This document shows positions 45,748-57,500 of a stretch of DNA of 64,000 bases, in pieces. This DNA is from Beverwykella pulmonaria. Lineage: Eukaryota; Ascomycota; Dothideomycetes; Pleosporales; Melanommataceae. The position numbers and the translations under genes were made by a program. Numbering within the stretch: position 1 is the first letter of the stretch; each line of letters starts with the position of its first letter. Under the pieces are notes generated by a model. The model made no database searches and had not been told where the DNA came from. It saw nothing but the letters and a program-made list of their open reading frames with translations. The stretch lies in contig BCHH01000001.1 in the NCBI GenBank assembly GCA_001599595.1, forward strand, positions 2,761,837 through 2,825,836, given 5' to 3'.

Positions 45748-46455
45748 GATGGTTCAGATGTGCAAAAGAGAATGGGTTAGGCTTGTCTTGCCTATTACAA
45801 ATAGGCTCATGGTATATAGCTACTTCATGCCCATATCCGTCTCAAATCATCACGTGACTCTGACATCGAACTTGAATTATCTGTCGGAATCGTAGTGATA
45901 ACGAGTATAGCATGGTCACAAAAGTTCCTTTCGGAAGTGCAGGAATCAACTCGGTCGTTTGATGCCCGATCTCCGCCGTCTTGTGCTTCTGGATGATTGC
46001 GTGCTGATTGACGTACGTGGCGTGCTGTTTTCAGTAATACCCCGAGTGATGAATGTTATGGATGACCTACAGTTTACCGGTACCTACTTCTCGTGATCGT
46101 CATATATGGGTAATGAGCTGCGAATCCTGAATACTCGGGGGATCGGCCGGCTCGGAGGGTAGACGAGCTCGGACGATGACCAGTTCGGACGGTGGGATTT
46201 AGTATGCATGAATTGCGCAATCCCTTCACGCTAATTACGAATTTGGATATGACTTACCAGCGTAGTTACGGAAAAAGAAAAAGTACATAAAAACAACAAA
46301 GTGGGGAAAGGGGCAAAGAAGACACGAGAAGCAGAGACTAAGGCTGGAGACATGGCTTTACTATATTCAAACGCTGATTTCTGCATTTGGCTCTCTTCGC
46401 AGAACTCCATAGAACAGTCTACATCGATGCACAATAGCCACATATCTATCGCCTG
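45748..46455. other. Spacer with CCGA/TCGG-rich patch
   Basis: No gene is seen. About 46130-46200 is rich in TCGG and CGGAC words (TCGGCCGGCTCGG, GAGCTCGGACGATG), similar in texture to the patches at 13.3 kb and 26.2 kb. Confidence 0.4.
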
Positions 46456-47022
46456 TCAAAACCCAAGCTCCTGCAGAACATTGTATCCGCCCAGAACTGC
46501 GCCGGCGAGAGGAAACAGAGAGCGTACAATGTGCAGCCCGGCCCATCGTTTCAAAAGCCCCTGCGCTAAACCCAAGTTGATGGCTGTAATCGCAGCCCTA
46601 CTCTCAGCGTCCAGTTGGAACAGGGTTTTGTTTGTGGGCACCATAACCACCCACGTAAACGGCACCATCGTCAACGTAGCCACCCCAGCCACGATGTGCT
46701 TAAGCCATGGCTTGCCTGAAGCACGTTTCTGAATCGAAGTGTAGCCGTAGAGCAGGAATGTAGCTACAGCCAGCGAGGGCATCAGTAGGTGCCCATAATG
46801 ATAAAGTCGCACGAACTGAGTGAGGAGCTGGGACGCCTGAGTGTTGGTGTCGAGAAGCACCGGAACCGCTACGAGCGAAAGTCCCATCATGGCCCCTGGA
46901 TGAACGAATTAGTTTTCGCTTAGCTTGTGTTGGGGACGCGCCGATAGCATACCAGAAAGAAAGGAGCCAGAAACTACGGCAGTCGCCTGGATTCCTATTA
47001 GAGTTGGGGGACTGCCTGCCAT
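46456..47022 (-). CDS. DUF1772 anthrone oxygenase (HypC/GedH/TpcL-like)
   Basis: Two exons, 47022-46953 and 46895-46456, give 169 residues. Splicing joins MAGSPPTLIGIQATAVVSG at the N-terminus to AMMGLSLVAVPVLLD, the family's conserved first membrane segment. RLYHYGHLLMPSLAVATFLL, MVPFTWVVMVPTNKTLF and a C-terminal hydrophobic stretch (WAGLHIVRSLFPLAGAVLGG) follow. The TPTNKTL-like and YHYGH segments are family hallmarks. HypC-type proteins oxidise anthrones to anthraquinones; in this pathway the step is emodin anthrone to emodin. A small membrane protein of normal size. It is divergent from the EthD gene, with starts about 395 bp apart. Confidence 0.9.
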
Positions 47023-47417
47023 TGGTCATAGCACGTTTCCCAATTTTTGCGAAGTATTGCTGTTGTCATGATCCATCTACAAGCGACTACACTTATACTC
47101 GTTCTCTTGTGCTATGTGTGGCTCTAGCGCCACTTGTAACATCAGCCCACATTACGGGATGCCCGAGCTCGTTTATCGCATTTTCACTTAGCTGTGCCCC
47201 GAACATCCCCCCTGCAGTCGGGCGATTATTTCCAAATACCATCGGAGCTTTGACGTAAATCTTCAATAGAACACTACTTGGAGCTCTACTAGCCAAAATC
47301 TGAGGAAAATTTCCGATTTTCAAACTATGCTATTCTCTTCTCCCTGGGTCAGCTCCACACATTCTCCAACGAAGCCCTCATTTACAAGCGCGTTGAACCC
47401 TGCATACAACTAGAAAC
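47023..47417. promoter_or_regulatory. Shared divergent promoter of anthrone oxygenase and decarboxylase genes
   Basis: 395 bp between two head-to-head genes acting at consecutive pathway steps. No full AflR-type site was found by eye. Confidence 0.45.
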
Positions 47418-48094
47418 ATGAAAAATACCACCCCTATTCCCGCTAACGATCTTGTGCTCGAGGGCGCGTCACCTGAAAGATACCTATGCCTTACAATCTG
47501 CGGCTACCGCAAACCGGGTATGAGTGAGGAAGCCTACCGGCACCATATGACCAAGGTTTCGGCGCCAATGACCAAAGATTTGATGGTTAAGTATGGTGTC
47601 AAGCGGTGGACAATGGTGAGTTGTCTTTTTTCTCGTGTTTATCCACTCCACCGATATTCAGGTTGCGGCCCGTCTTAGTGCTTGCCGCGAAATGAAGACC
47701 CAATCTGGCCATACTTTCCAGTAAAGCTATGAGTATATGCCGCATATGCGCTAACCGCCACACGACGATGGAAAAGATTCACAATCCAATCGCTACGCGC
47801 TCGCTGATGTCTCAGCTTTTCGATCCCCAAATGGCCAACGTGGCTGACTTTGACTGCTTCAGTCAAGTAGTTTTCAAAAGCCTCGAGGACTACAAACGGA
47901 TGAAGCAAGATCCGTGGTATAAGCAACATTTAGTTGGTGACCATGAGAACTTCGCTGATACGAAAAGAAGCATGTGAGCACTAATTTTAGATCTAATGCA
48001 GAAATTCGCTGACTCGATGGCTTGTAGGATGACCATTGGTTGGATTGAAGAGTTCGTGAGAGATGGCAAAGTTGTGGATGGCATGTCGGATTAG
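47418..48094 (+). CDS. EthD-domain decarboxylase (GedI/TpcK-like)
   Basis: Three exons, 47418-47615, 47777-47973 and 48028-48094, give 153 residues. The EthD signature is [20 protein letters not shown], then [20 protein letters not shown] before intron 1. Exon 2 begins [19 protein letters not shown] and runs through [15 protein letters not shown] and [10 protein letters not shown]. Exon 3 ends [18 protein letters not shown]. The cluster homologues decarboxylate atrochrysone carboxylic acid to atrochrysone, leading to emodin anthrone. The assigned intron 1 is unusually long for this locus (161 nt) and contains other AG sites. The acceptor was chosen because it restores the conserved RWT-M-IHN junction. 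Confidence 0.85.
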
Positions 48095-48815
48095 TGCGTT
48101 TGAACCCTTGATATGGATGCTTTGCCTCCGCACGCATCTCGCCATTTAATTTCCACTCACGGTAAAGACCTGATGTTTAACTTCTGTAACTGCATGCAAA
48201 CTTCAACGGCGGAAATGGAGCCTTGCACTTGCCCATGGCTTCACGTGCATTTTGGTTTGGTCGTTTTATTTGAACTGTTAGGTGATTTCACTATGAACAA
48301 ATTATGTTGCTGCTATCCTTCAATTTTCTCTCATTTTCTTGTGAATCAGTGCGCTGGGAACACTATTAAAGGATTAAAATACCGAGGCTCAGTGTGCAAG
48401 GTGCACATAAAACTCGCGTAAGCTGGACCGCTCAATGGGGATTGCGTGGCGGAAACTGATCTCTCGGGTCTAATGCAGAAGCTATTAACTTTCGATGAGG
48501 TGATGTTGCCCATTTCTTTTCTAGATAATGCCGAAGAACCCACCCTCTGCTAGGTGCAACTCATGAGTAGCTCCAGACGTTCCAGGAGCACGGAAATCTC
48601 CACCCCGACCCTTCCATGGTCTCGGGGCTCGGTACTTGGGTTGGCCAAGATTCGCTGCCGATGGAATTACCGGGAATAATGTGTCTCGAGGTCCCGGCCT
48701 TTAGCGAATCAAACGAGGCAACATCCCGAGTGGAGGGATGACATTTTCTTCAGTGCTATATTATCTCAGTGCAGCCTCATTCAATCATGCCAGCGCGCAT
48801 TTTCATTGCAGTGGG
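48095..48815. other. Spacer and promoter of the multicopper oxidase
   Basis: No gene is seen. TCGGGGCTCGG at 48622-48632 fits TCG-N5-CGG, about 190 bp before the start. Confidence 0.4.
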
Positions 48816-51021
48816 ATGAAAATGGCCCGGGTTAGCTACTTGTCAGTCTTGGGCTTTTATATTCTGCCAGCTTTTGCAGCAAACTATTCCCTTCCTAAGA
48901 ACTGTACGCATGGACCGCAAAGCCGAGGATGCTGGAAAGATGGGTTTGACATCCTGAGCGACTATACCAATAACTCCGTTATTCCTCCAGGAAAGCTGGT
49001 CGAGGTTCGATTGCTTCCTTATAAAATAGAACCAGTATCTGTCCTGACGAGAGCTATTAGTACAACATCACATTGTCTCAGCAAATCATCTCCCCTGATG
49101 GATACGAGAAGATAGGGATGGTAATAAATGGTACACTATAACTGCTTTCATTTCTTATTCGATACGCTAATTCATTTACACAGGGCAATATCCTGGCCCA
49201 ACCATTGAGGCTGACTGGGGAGACACTCTTCGTAAGTCTCGATCTTATGCGAACTTCTCTTATTCCATTATGTGTAGCGGTGACTTACAAGCTTTAAAGG
49301 AATCACCGTGAATAACAACTTCACGGAAAATTACAACGGCACCTCTATTCATTGGCATGGAATACGACAATATCAAACTAATTGGTTAGATGGCGTACCG
49401 GGCGTCACTCAGTGCCCTAGTAAGGTAAAAGTTCTTTACCCGAACTAAATTACACGCAGATAGACTGATCTTCCATAGCCTGGACAGGCGCAGGTCTACG
49501 AGTTCAGGGCTATGCAGTATGGAACCTCATGGTATCACGGCCATTTTAGTCTGCAGTGTAAGTACCTCCCCATTTGTATGTAAAATGGTGCGCTAATGTA
49601 CATTAGACAGTAATGGTCTTTACGGCATGTCTAACAAGTTCCATATTCCCAGCTTCCTTTGCTGACAAAACGCAGGACCTTTGATCATCAAGGGACCGTC
49701 CAGTGCCGACTATGACGTTGACCTTGGCCCATGGTTTCTGACCGACTGGTATCATGAGGATGTGTTCAGTCTGGATTGGATCGGGCTTGTTACCCATCGA
49801 GCAGCCATTCCAGAAACAACTGTTCTCAATGGCAAGGGCGTTTTCAACTGCAACCCATCTAACGACACTCGTTGCACAGGAGATGCAGCATATTATGAAA
49901 CAAATGTGAGGAAGGGAAAAAAGTACAAAGTTGGGATCATCAATTCGTCGACTCTTTTGACTTACCATTTCTGGATTGACGGTCATAACTTGACTATTAT
50001 CGCAACTGATTTTGTGCCAATAGAACCTTATGTTGTTGATATTATAAACGTCGGAATAGGTACGTAAATATTTTGGATGGAATAGCAGGACCGAATACAT
50101 GCTGACTCTTGCTTGTAAGGACAACGGTACGAGTTCATCATTGAAACTACTGCAGACCTGACGAACGGCACCAACTTCTGGATTCATGCGCAATATTGTA
50201 ATGAAGTTGATATTCTACCGAACAAAGTTGGGATCCTTCGATACAACCCCGACGACAAAAGTGACCCGTATACACCTCCACCAAGCGAACAACATAGGGA
50301 TCACGGCTGCGCGGACCCTGACCCTAAACATTTTGTTCCTGTTGTCAAGCAAAGAGTCGGAAAGAGAATAAATGGAATTGACCCGAAAGACTATCTTCGG
50401 CTGGGCGAGCAAGGCTGGCCAGATCCAGAGCACCCACCGCTCCATAAATGGATTATCAAAGATGTACCCATGTGGCTGGACTGGGCGGACCCAACATTGA
50501 AAAAGCTTACTCTGGATGATGACCTGACCTTCCCTCCAGAGACTGTGCCTGTGTATCTGGACTATGAGACTGATACATGGGTCTACTTCATCATCACTGC
50601 GAACTATTCGCTCGACGGCATAACGCCCGCTCGTGAACTTACCCCTTCGGTCCACCCTATTCACCTGCACGGGCACGATTTCAACATTCTTGCCCAGGGT
50701 AAGGGTTATTTCTCTCCAGATGTGGTTCCCAATCTTGAAAATCCTGCCAGAAGAGACACCATCGATATCGACATCGGTGGGTGGGCTTGGATTGCTTTTC
50801 AAATTAACAACCCTGGTGCGTGGCTGATGCACTGCCATCTCGCCTTCCACGCGAGTGATGGACTAGCGCTGCAGTTTATCGAACAGCCCAATAAGATTAA
50901 AGGGCTAGCTGAGGGTTCCGGAGTTTTGAGAGAGTTCTCAGATCGCTGTGATACTTGGACGGAGTGGTATAACACGGTGAACATTCCAAAAAACGCTACG
51001 CAGGCGGATTCGGGCATCTGA
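48816..51021 (+). CDS. Laccase-like multicopper oxidase (dihydrogeodin oxidase family, GedJ/TpcJ-like)
   Basis: At least eight exons, beginning at ATG 48816 (an alternative ATG at 48822) and ending at 51021. A signal peptide is evident ([20 protein letters not shown]), so it is secreted or vesicular. The first cupredoxin domain carries [15 protein letters not shown] and [12 protein letters not shown] (copper motif 1), then [13 protein letters not shown] (motif 2). The third domain carries PVHP-type [16 protein letters not shown] (motif 3) and [19 protein letters not shown] (motif 4), with all copper ligands present. Many N-glycosylation sequons. In geodin and trypacidin synthesis such enzymes couple a sulochrin-type benzophenone to a spiro grisandiene, presumably the last step here. 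One intron (about 49630-49678) seems to use a GC donor, GCATGT. Short exon borders around 49.1-49.6 kb are inferred from frame. Confidence 0.9.
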
Positions 51022-52524
51022 TTCGTTAGTTGTGAACACGTGCCTAGACCTATCTGCAAGCCCAAGACACCATATTGTAATCAGTCCGTCATATATATCA
51101 GTTGTACATACTTCACACCGAATACATATCCTGATAGTCATTCCTCCACACTCCTGCTTACATTATCTATACAAAAATACGTGCACCTCGCCTTCATGAA
51201 GCCTCTATACATCCTATCAATATCGACGGATAAGCTATACTACCCGGCCTTACCAAATATCTTCATGCACTTGATGTTAATAAAATGTTTCTACAACATC
51301 GCTGGACGATAAGCCAAGCCATAGTCGTACACCTATTGTGGTGGAGTAATGGTGTGATATAGAAATCAGAAGGGTAGAGGGCGACTCGCAGCCATGAGAT
51401 GTCCGAATCAGCAATGTACTGAGGCAGAATGACCAAATGTCTCGAGCGACATTCACAAAGAAGCTGAGGTTTGGTAGTAGACTGATGAAATTTCGTTGTA
51501 TCTAGCTACCAAATAACAGAAAGTTATATGTGATGAAAGATAGGAGAATGTTCGTGGTCTCGTTAAATTGAAGGTGGTGTCTCCAGATAATTGATGCTTG
51601 ATGATGGAGTGGGGAGGCGTTCGGATGCCCAAATATGTCGCGTTAAATGATGACGAAGCAAGCAGCTGCATGAGAAACCAAGACCTTTTCCCTGCACCAT
51701 GCATCCAAGCGTTCAACCTTCGCCTAAGGTAGATTTGGGTAAAGTAGCACTTCGCTACGGCGCACTATCACAACCACTGCCTGTGAGCCTACCCTGGCCT
51801 ATCGTTTTCTGCACACTGAATCAACTCTAGATGAAGGCCTCGACTGTTGAGCTATCATGGCCAACGAAGCAATCATATGTTCCATCGCTGCTAAAGGCCG
51901 CCTGCACAGAAACTCCTAGAATGAATTCATCATCTCAAACATCATATTGCACACTGCCATCGCCCCTTCATGCTTGAATGGGGAAGCACTTACATCGGAG
52001 GCGATTACGGATTCTTGTCATTAGTACCCGGCTTCGGGCCAGGAGTTTGAGAGATTGATGCCCGGGTCGTGTCTATCCAGACGAGTCATCATATAAAACG
52101 CGTGAGCAAGCGCACATACCATCGTCTTCGCAATATGAAATTGCAGTATTAAATTGCTCCCTTTGAATTCATTTCCTGCCCCTCTTGTAGAAAGCAAATA
52201 ATAGAAGAAGGTTGTCGGGAGGTCCACTGCTATATCATATCCGGGCTCGTAATCCGCTTTTCTGCCAGCACAAGTGCTCGCCTAATCACTTTGAACACCG
52301 GCTCTAACAATGTAGTACCTTAGTTCTATCCCTCACTTCTATGACATTATTGCAAAAAAAGATTTTGTCGATGCTGTCTAGGCTGTGACAACCCCGTCAC
52401 ATGACCTCGCTTATTCCGTGTATCTCTACAATCTCATCGGCCCGAGCAAGGTGTGGTGGTTGGTTTTTTGGAGAAAACAAAGGCTATATTTGGGGGCGTA
52501 GGCTCGAAGTGGGTTCACGTGACT
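51022..52524. other. 1.5-kb stretch without a recognisable gene
   Basis: AT-rich intergenic sequence after the cluster's last gene. Short open frames show no family resemblance. Confidence 0.4.
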
Positions 52525-52701
52525 GCTATCTTGATGAGGTTCTTAAGCTGCCGTGAGCGTCAAACCTCATCAAGGGAGATTCAGCTGTCTTGATGAGGTT
52601 CTTAAGCTGCCATGAGCGTCAAACCTCATCAAGGGGGATTCAGCTATCTTGACCAGGTTCTTAAGCTGCCGTGAGCGTCAATACCTGATCCTGAATCTTA
52701 C
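52525..52701. repeat. Three tandem 59-bp hairpin-forming repeats
   Basis: Units start at 52525, 52584 and 52643. In units 1 and 2, CTTGATGAGGTT is followed about 20 nt later by its reverse complement AACCTCATCAAG, so each unit can fold into a stem of about 12 bp. Unit 3 has GACCAGGT and ACCTGATC instead, which still pair with one mismatch. Another isolated TTGATGAGGTTCCTGG occurs at about 52,836. Confidence 0.8.
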
Positions 52702-52932
52702 TCAGCGCGTCAATCGTGAGCCAGCTGTTCGGCCGAGCGCAAAGCGCGATAACTATCTACAACGGGCAAAAAACAGAGAACTATGGGATGGTGGGCGGGG
52801 TCGCAGAATTGTACAATCTGGGGCCGGATTGATTGCTTGATGAGGTTCCTGGTAGTTGATGGTTGAGGCTCTGAGACATCCTGGGATCGACTCAGGAAAG
52901 TCTGCTGAGAAGCTTGGCGGCCTAACCTAGTA

Positions 52933-54157
52933 TCTATTGTATTCAAAAATCGGGGTATTGCTTGGCGACATCGCTTAATTCTTCGCGACCCGCGTTTTGC
53001 CCGTCAAAACCTCAACTTTTGTGAATATCCCTATGTCGCGTCAGTAAACACCCATAACGCGTTAATATTGCTCCTAGAAAGTGAGGCTGTATATTCCTAT
53101 ACAAATTGCTTATACTAACAACTTTTTGTAGTTGCAGAGACCTCCGCGGGCCATGTTTTAAGCCCACAGGCTTAATCAACTTGTAAAACCTCTACGGCTA
53201 CAACTGCCTCCTCTTACTAGCACGCGCGGTTTAGCTAATCCTATTTAACTCCGTGTTTATCGCTTCCTCTTGCTAAGTTTGCATGCTTAAACAATCGCCA
53301 ATTACAAAGGTTGTTCACTCTATGCAGTATACAATGTGGAGAGAAGCGTGCAGGACGAGGGCACAGTGCAGCAGCTGCCAACGCGTATTCTTAGGAGGCC
53401 TTCTAAAATCAGCGTTAAGAATAGAGAGGCCTTGTTTAAACACCTTCTCTAGAGCAGCTAGCTCTAATAGGGTAAGATTTAATACTAGCTGTTTATAGAG
53501 CAAGGTGTAAACTGTTCGCAGACTACAATTAGGAGGTATCTTACTGCACAAGGATAGAGCAAACATACAATGCAGATGTTCTCTATTAACTATAATAATA
53601 ACCTCTATACTGTTAATAGGTAAAGAGAGGCGGCAGGATATTTAGGTGTAGCCTCTCGCGTGAGATCTACCTTACTAAGAGCATTACTAAATTGCAGAAA
53701 AGGCGGCGACGACAGTGGAGCAGACAAGCTAGATAGGCCCTCCTCCAAAGGCCTACGCCAGCCAACCTGCAGTGTGGATTTCTAGGCTGATGCCTTCTTC
53801 TTGGCTGGTGCCTCTTTTGCTGGTGCTGCTGCTAGCACCTTCTTTGGAGTAGGAGCCTTTGCAGAACGCGTTAATTTGGCTGGTAGAGCTTTATTAGTTG
53901 GCGCGGCAGCAGCCTTACGTTTAGCCATATTACGCGTTGAAAACCGCGTCAAAAAAGTTGTTGATTTGAGCCAACTGCAACAACAAAAGTCAGCCTTATT
54001 TACTATCCTACTTGGGTAACTTACAGCGCATTAAATGGGGATATTCACGTTGACATCCACTAATTCACTGGATTTGCGTGTTTCCCTGCAAAGGTGGCGG
54101 GTCGCGAAGAATTAAGCGATGTCGCCAAGCATTACCCCGATTTTTGAATACAATAGA
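52933..54157. mobile_element. TIR DNA transposon (TA target, Tc1/mariner-like), non-autonomous
   Basis: 1,225 bp. The ends share about 60 bp of inverted repeat (left TCTATTGTATTCAAAAATCG; right end its reverse complement) with one mismatch, flanked by TA (52931-52932 and 54158-54159). A further shared word (GTGAATATCCC) lies inside both ends. No transposase catalytic motif was recognised. It contains a small Lys/Ala-rich open frame (53782-53928, -) and an 83-codon frame (53315-53566, -), neither clearly functional. Confidence 0.85.
53782..53928 (-). CDS. Short Lys/Ala-rich open frame inside the DNA transposon
   Basis: 48 codons with an ATG, alternating Ala, Pro and Lys (starting MAKRKAAAAPTNK). 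This resembles the low-complexity tails of DNA-binding proteins in composition only. It may be a remnant of a transposase end or chance. Confidence 0.2.
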   Translation of the reverse strand: MAKRKAAAAPTNKALPAKLTRSAKAPTPKKVLAAAPAKEAPAKKKASA

Positions 54158-54531
54158 TAGAACAAAACATATAACCATGCTGTCGAGCTACCTCATCTCG
54201 ACAACTAGTTATATTGTAATACAACCGGCTTTCAGCTCTTTGCTCAAATAACCTTCCATTATAAAGAACAGGTTTTAGTCTTTCAATACCAATATAAGAA
54301 GTCTGCTCGCTGCTATCAACAATCCCTTTTACACTAACGTGGGGGGGTGCTGAGGTGCAGTAGTGAAACAGTTATACATCATTGTAAGTCAGAAGGTTAT
54401 TTGCTAACATTTTGTCTTGCTTCGAGCCCTTGGCGGCATAAAGCATCTCTCTCAACACGTATGTTAAGTTGAAGCCAGTGTCTATAAATGTGCTATGGAA
54501 AAATCTATGTGCAATTCTCATTTTAGCTAAT

Positions 54532-57500
54532 TTATAATACGGTATTTTTTTCCTGTTCAAAGTCTTCAAGAGTTTGGCGAGAGGACACCGTGTCTGGGTT
54601 GTTAGATCCAAGAATTTGCTGACGGAGGTCTACAACTTGCTTCATCATCAAAACTGCTTGTTCGTGCCTCCCTTGTGACATCCAGGTGCAAGCAATATTA
54701 TGCATACTAGTGAGCGTGTCGGGATGCCGTAGTCCTTGATTCTCCTTTCTCAGACTCAAGACCTCCTCTTCGAGTTCTTCTGCATCTTGAAGCCGTCCTT
54801 GAGCCCAGTAGGATTCGGCAAGATTCGACATTGCGTTGAATGTTAAGACGTGCTTCTCGCCGAGTATATGCTTGCGTCTATTCAAAACGTCGGTCTCTAG
54901 CTTCTCAGCTTCCTCCAAGCGCCCAATCTTCTTGTACGTCGTCGCAAGATTGGCCATGCTGGTGAGCGTGTCGGGGTCGTAGCTACCAAATTGGATGCGT
55001 CTCACTTCGAGGGCGTGCTCTTCTATTAATTTCGCGAGCTCAAATTCACCCTGAGCACTATATGCGGCGCCAAGATTGGCGATGGAATTTATGGTATCTG
55101 GATGTTCAGGTCCTAAAGTTTTCCTCCGCATTTCGATGACATCTAGAAGCAAAACCTGGGCTCTACCGGGCTCTCCGAGGCTACAAAATGTTGTCGCAAG
55201 GTTGTTCATGGTATTTAGTGTTTCCGGGTGCTCCAAACCTTGCGTTCTCTTCCTTGCCTCGACTAACCCTTCTTCTACTTTCATGGCTTCTTGAAACTTT
55301 CCTAACCTCCACCATGTTGATGCTAAATTTGAGAGTGCCATAAGAGACTCCGGATGATCTACCCCGTGGAGATTGGTCATAGTCTCCAGTATTTCATTTT
55401 GCATCTTCTCTGCGTCGATATTCCTTCCTTGTGACCAGTAGACAGCAGCTAAGTTGGCTTTGTCTGTCAACGTATTCGGATGTAGTTTACCGAGAATCTG
55501 CTCTTTCGCCACGACAACTTCTTGCAATATCGCCGCAGCATGATCCCAATCTTTGAGTTGATAAAAAGTGGATGCGATGTTTGCCTTGCTGGTAAGCGTG
55601 TCTGGGTTGTTGTCGCCAAGCATCCGGACTCTGTCTCTCAAAATTGCCTGTTCGAGCTCGAGTGCTTCTTTAACCTTTCCCATTTTTCGCAAGGTCGAAG
55701 CCAAAGTAGCAGTGGAACTCAGCGTCTGTGGATGGTCGTGACCAAGCTTAGTAGTTTCAGTCTCAACTACTCCCCGTAAACTTTTCTCCGCCTCAACTCA
55801 TCGCCCAGAAAACCAAAACGTCATTGCCAAATTTGTTATGGACTCCAACGTATTCGAATGTGAGTCTCCATACTTCTCCCTGGAGAATTGTATGACCTTG
55901 TTCTGGAGGAGTTCACTTTTCTTCCATTGGCCGTTCTCTCTATACAACGAAGCTAGAAAAGCCGTGCTAGTTATAGAAGCGCTTTCCTTTTCTCCGAATT
56001 GGTTCAACAGCTGTTCTTGAAGCGCCTCTTGTATATCCAACGCTTTCTTAGTCTCTCATACTAGACTATACATTCTGACGAGCACCTGCTTGATAGATGC
56101 GATCAGAGGAAGCTGTCCTAAGGTTGACGTAAAATCTCTAATCTCTCGTTCTAGATACAGTATTGCCGCTTTTATGTGTTGGACGGACTGGAATCTTGCG
56201 AGATAGTGTGTGTGAGCAAAAGATCCTTCTGCAATTATATCCTCCCAAGCAGATTCATTTAATTCTGGTTCAGTCATCGTCCTCAAAGCTAAAAGTTGGC
56301 TATTAAGCTCTTGTTGTTGCTTAATACCTTCAAGTAAGGACTCCGCTCGGTGGTCGTCTTTGGGAACTCCGAAGCCCAGTTTGTAGCAGAGGGCCAGTTG
56401 GAATGAAGTTTCCGCGGAATGATTATGGCCCTCCCTTTGAAGTATATGCCTTTACTCTAAGCATTTCGCTATATTCACTCTAAGTCTGTAGTCCATCGCG
56501 CAAAGACGGAACAGGGATGACTTGATCTACAAATATTATTCGCCTGTACGTATGATGTGAAATTACCGCTTACTTCAAATTTTTCGGTTAATCCGGTATT
56601 GATATCCTCAGATATTCTCAGAGGACCTCTTTCTAATCTTTAGTAGTATCAGTTACGTGATTTTTAGAGGGAGGTCCACGGAAAATACGTACAGTCCAGG
56701 ATCGAGAACTTGTAACCAGAATTGAATGCTTGCTCTCTGCGATTGTTCCGCGGCAAGAGTGTAAGTAAAAAGTTTTCCAAGTTGCGAGCTATATCAACCC
56801 CCAATCCCTGCTCTCCGTACAGCAGATTGCGGACTAAAGACAAGATGTTGCCTTGACTCTTCAGTTCATGAATGATCAATGCAGTAGGTCGCAGCTTTCC
56901 ATGTTCACGGAACGTTGTTTCCGCCCAAGAAGCTTCTGGAGGGAGCGATCGGGCGCCTGAAAAGTAGGGCTCGAAGAGAAACCATGCGCAAAGAAGTCCG
57001 AGGGAGTAGATATCCATTTGTTTGGCTTCGTTCGGGGTGTATTTACGTGACAATCTTTGGGCCAGATTATACTCTGGTGCGGTCCAAGGTTGTGATTCAG
57101 GAATAAATATGCGTTCATCGGGATCTGCAAATCGGGAAGAAAATCCAAAGTCCATCACGCTAGCATAGTAGTGACCTGATAAATTTTTGAAAACAAGAAC
57201 ATTTTCGGGCTTTATGTCGCCATGTATTATATCTAACCAGCATTAGTTATGAATAATCATGTTATGAGCTAGGCCATACTGTTTGTGTGCATATCGGTAA
57301 TAGCAGTCCCAACTTGGATGCAGATATCTAGGCGCTGAGCAAATTGCAAGTCCCTCCCCGCTGGAACTGCTGAGAACTGCCTCAGATTTCCGTAGGTAGA
57401 TTTTTCAAAAACAAAAACTGGCCAGACATCGTCGTTTGAAGGGACGTCCCAGCATATGCCCAACAAGCGAACGATATAGGGATGGTTTCGTACTACCGTA

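Noticed and set aside
46301..46732. 143-codon plus-strand frame
   Set aside because: Shadow of the DUF1772 gene on the other strand.
49603..50193. 196-codon minus-strand frame
   Set aside because: Antisense to the multicopper oxidase, whose copper motifs are clear.
52525..52701. Hairpin repeats as transcription terminators or tRNA-like genes
   Set aside because: The 59-bp periodicity and lack of promoter boxes or adjacent gene end do not fit either.
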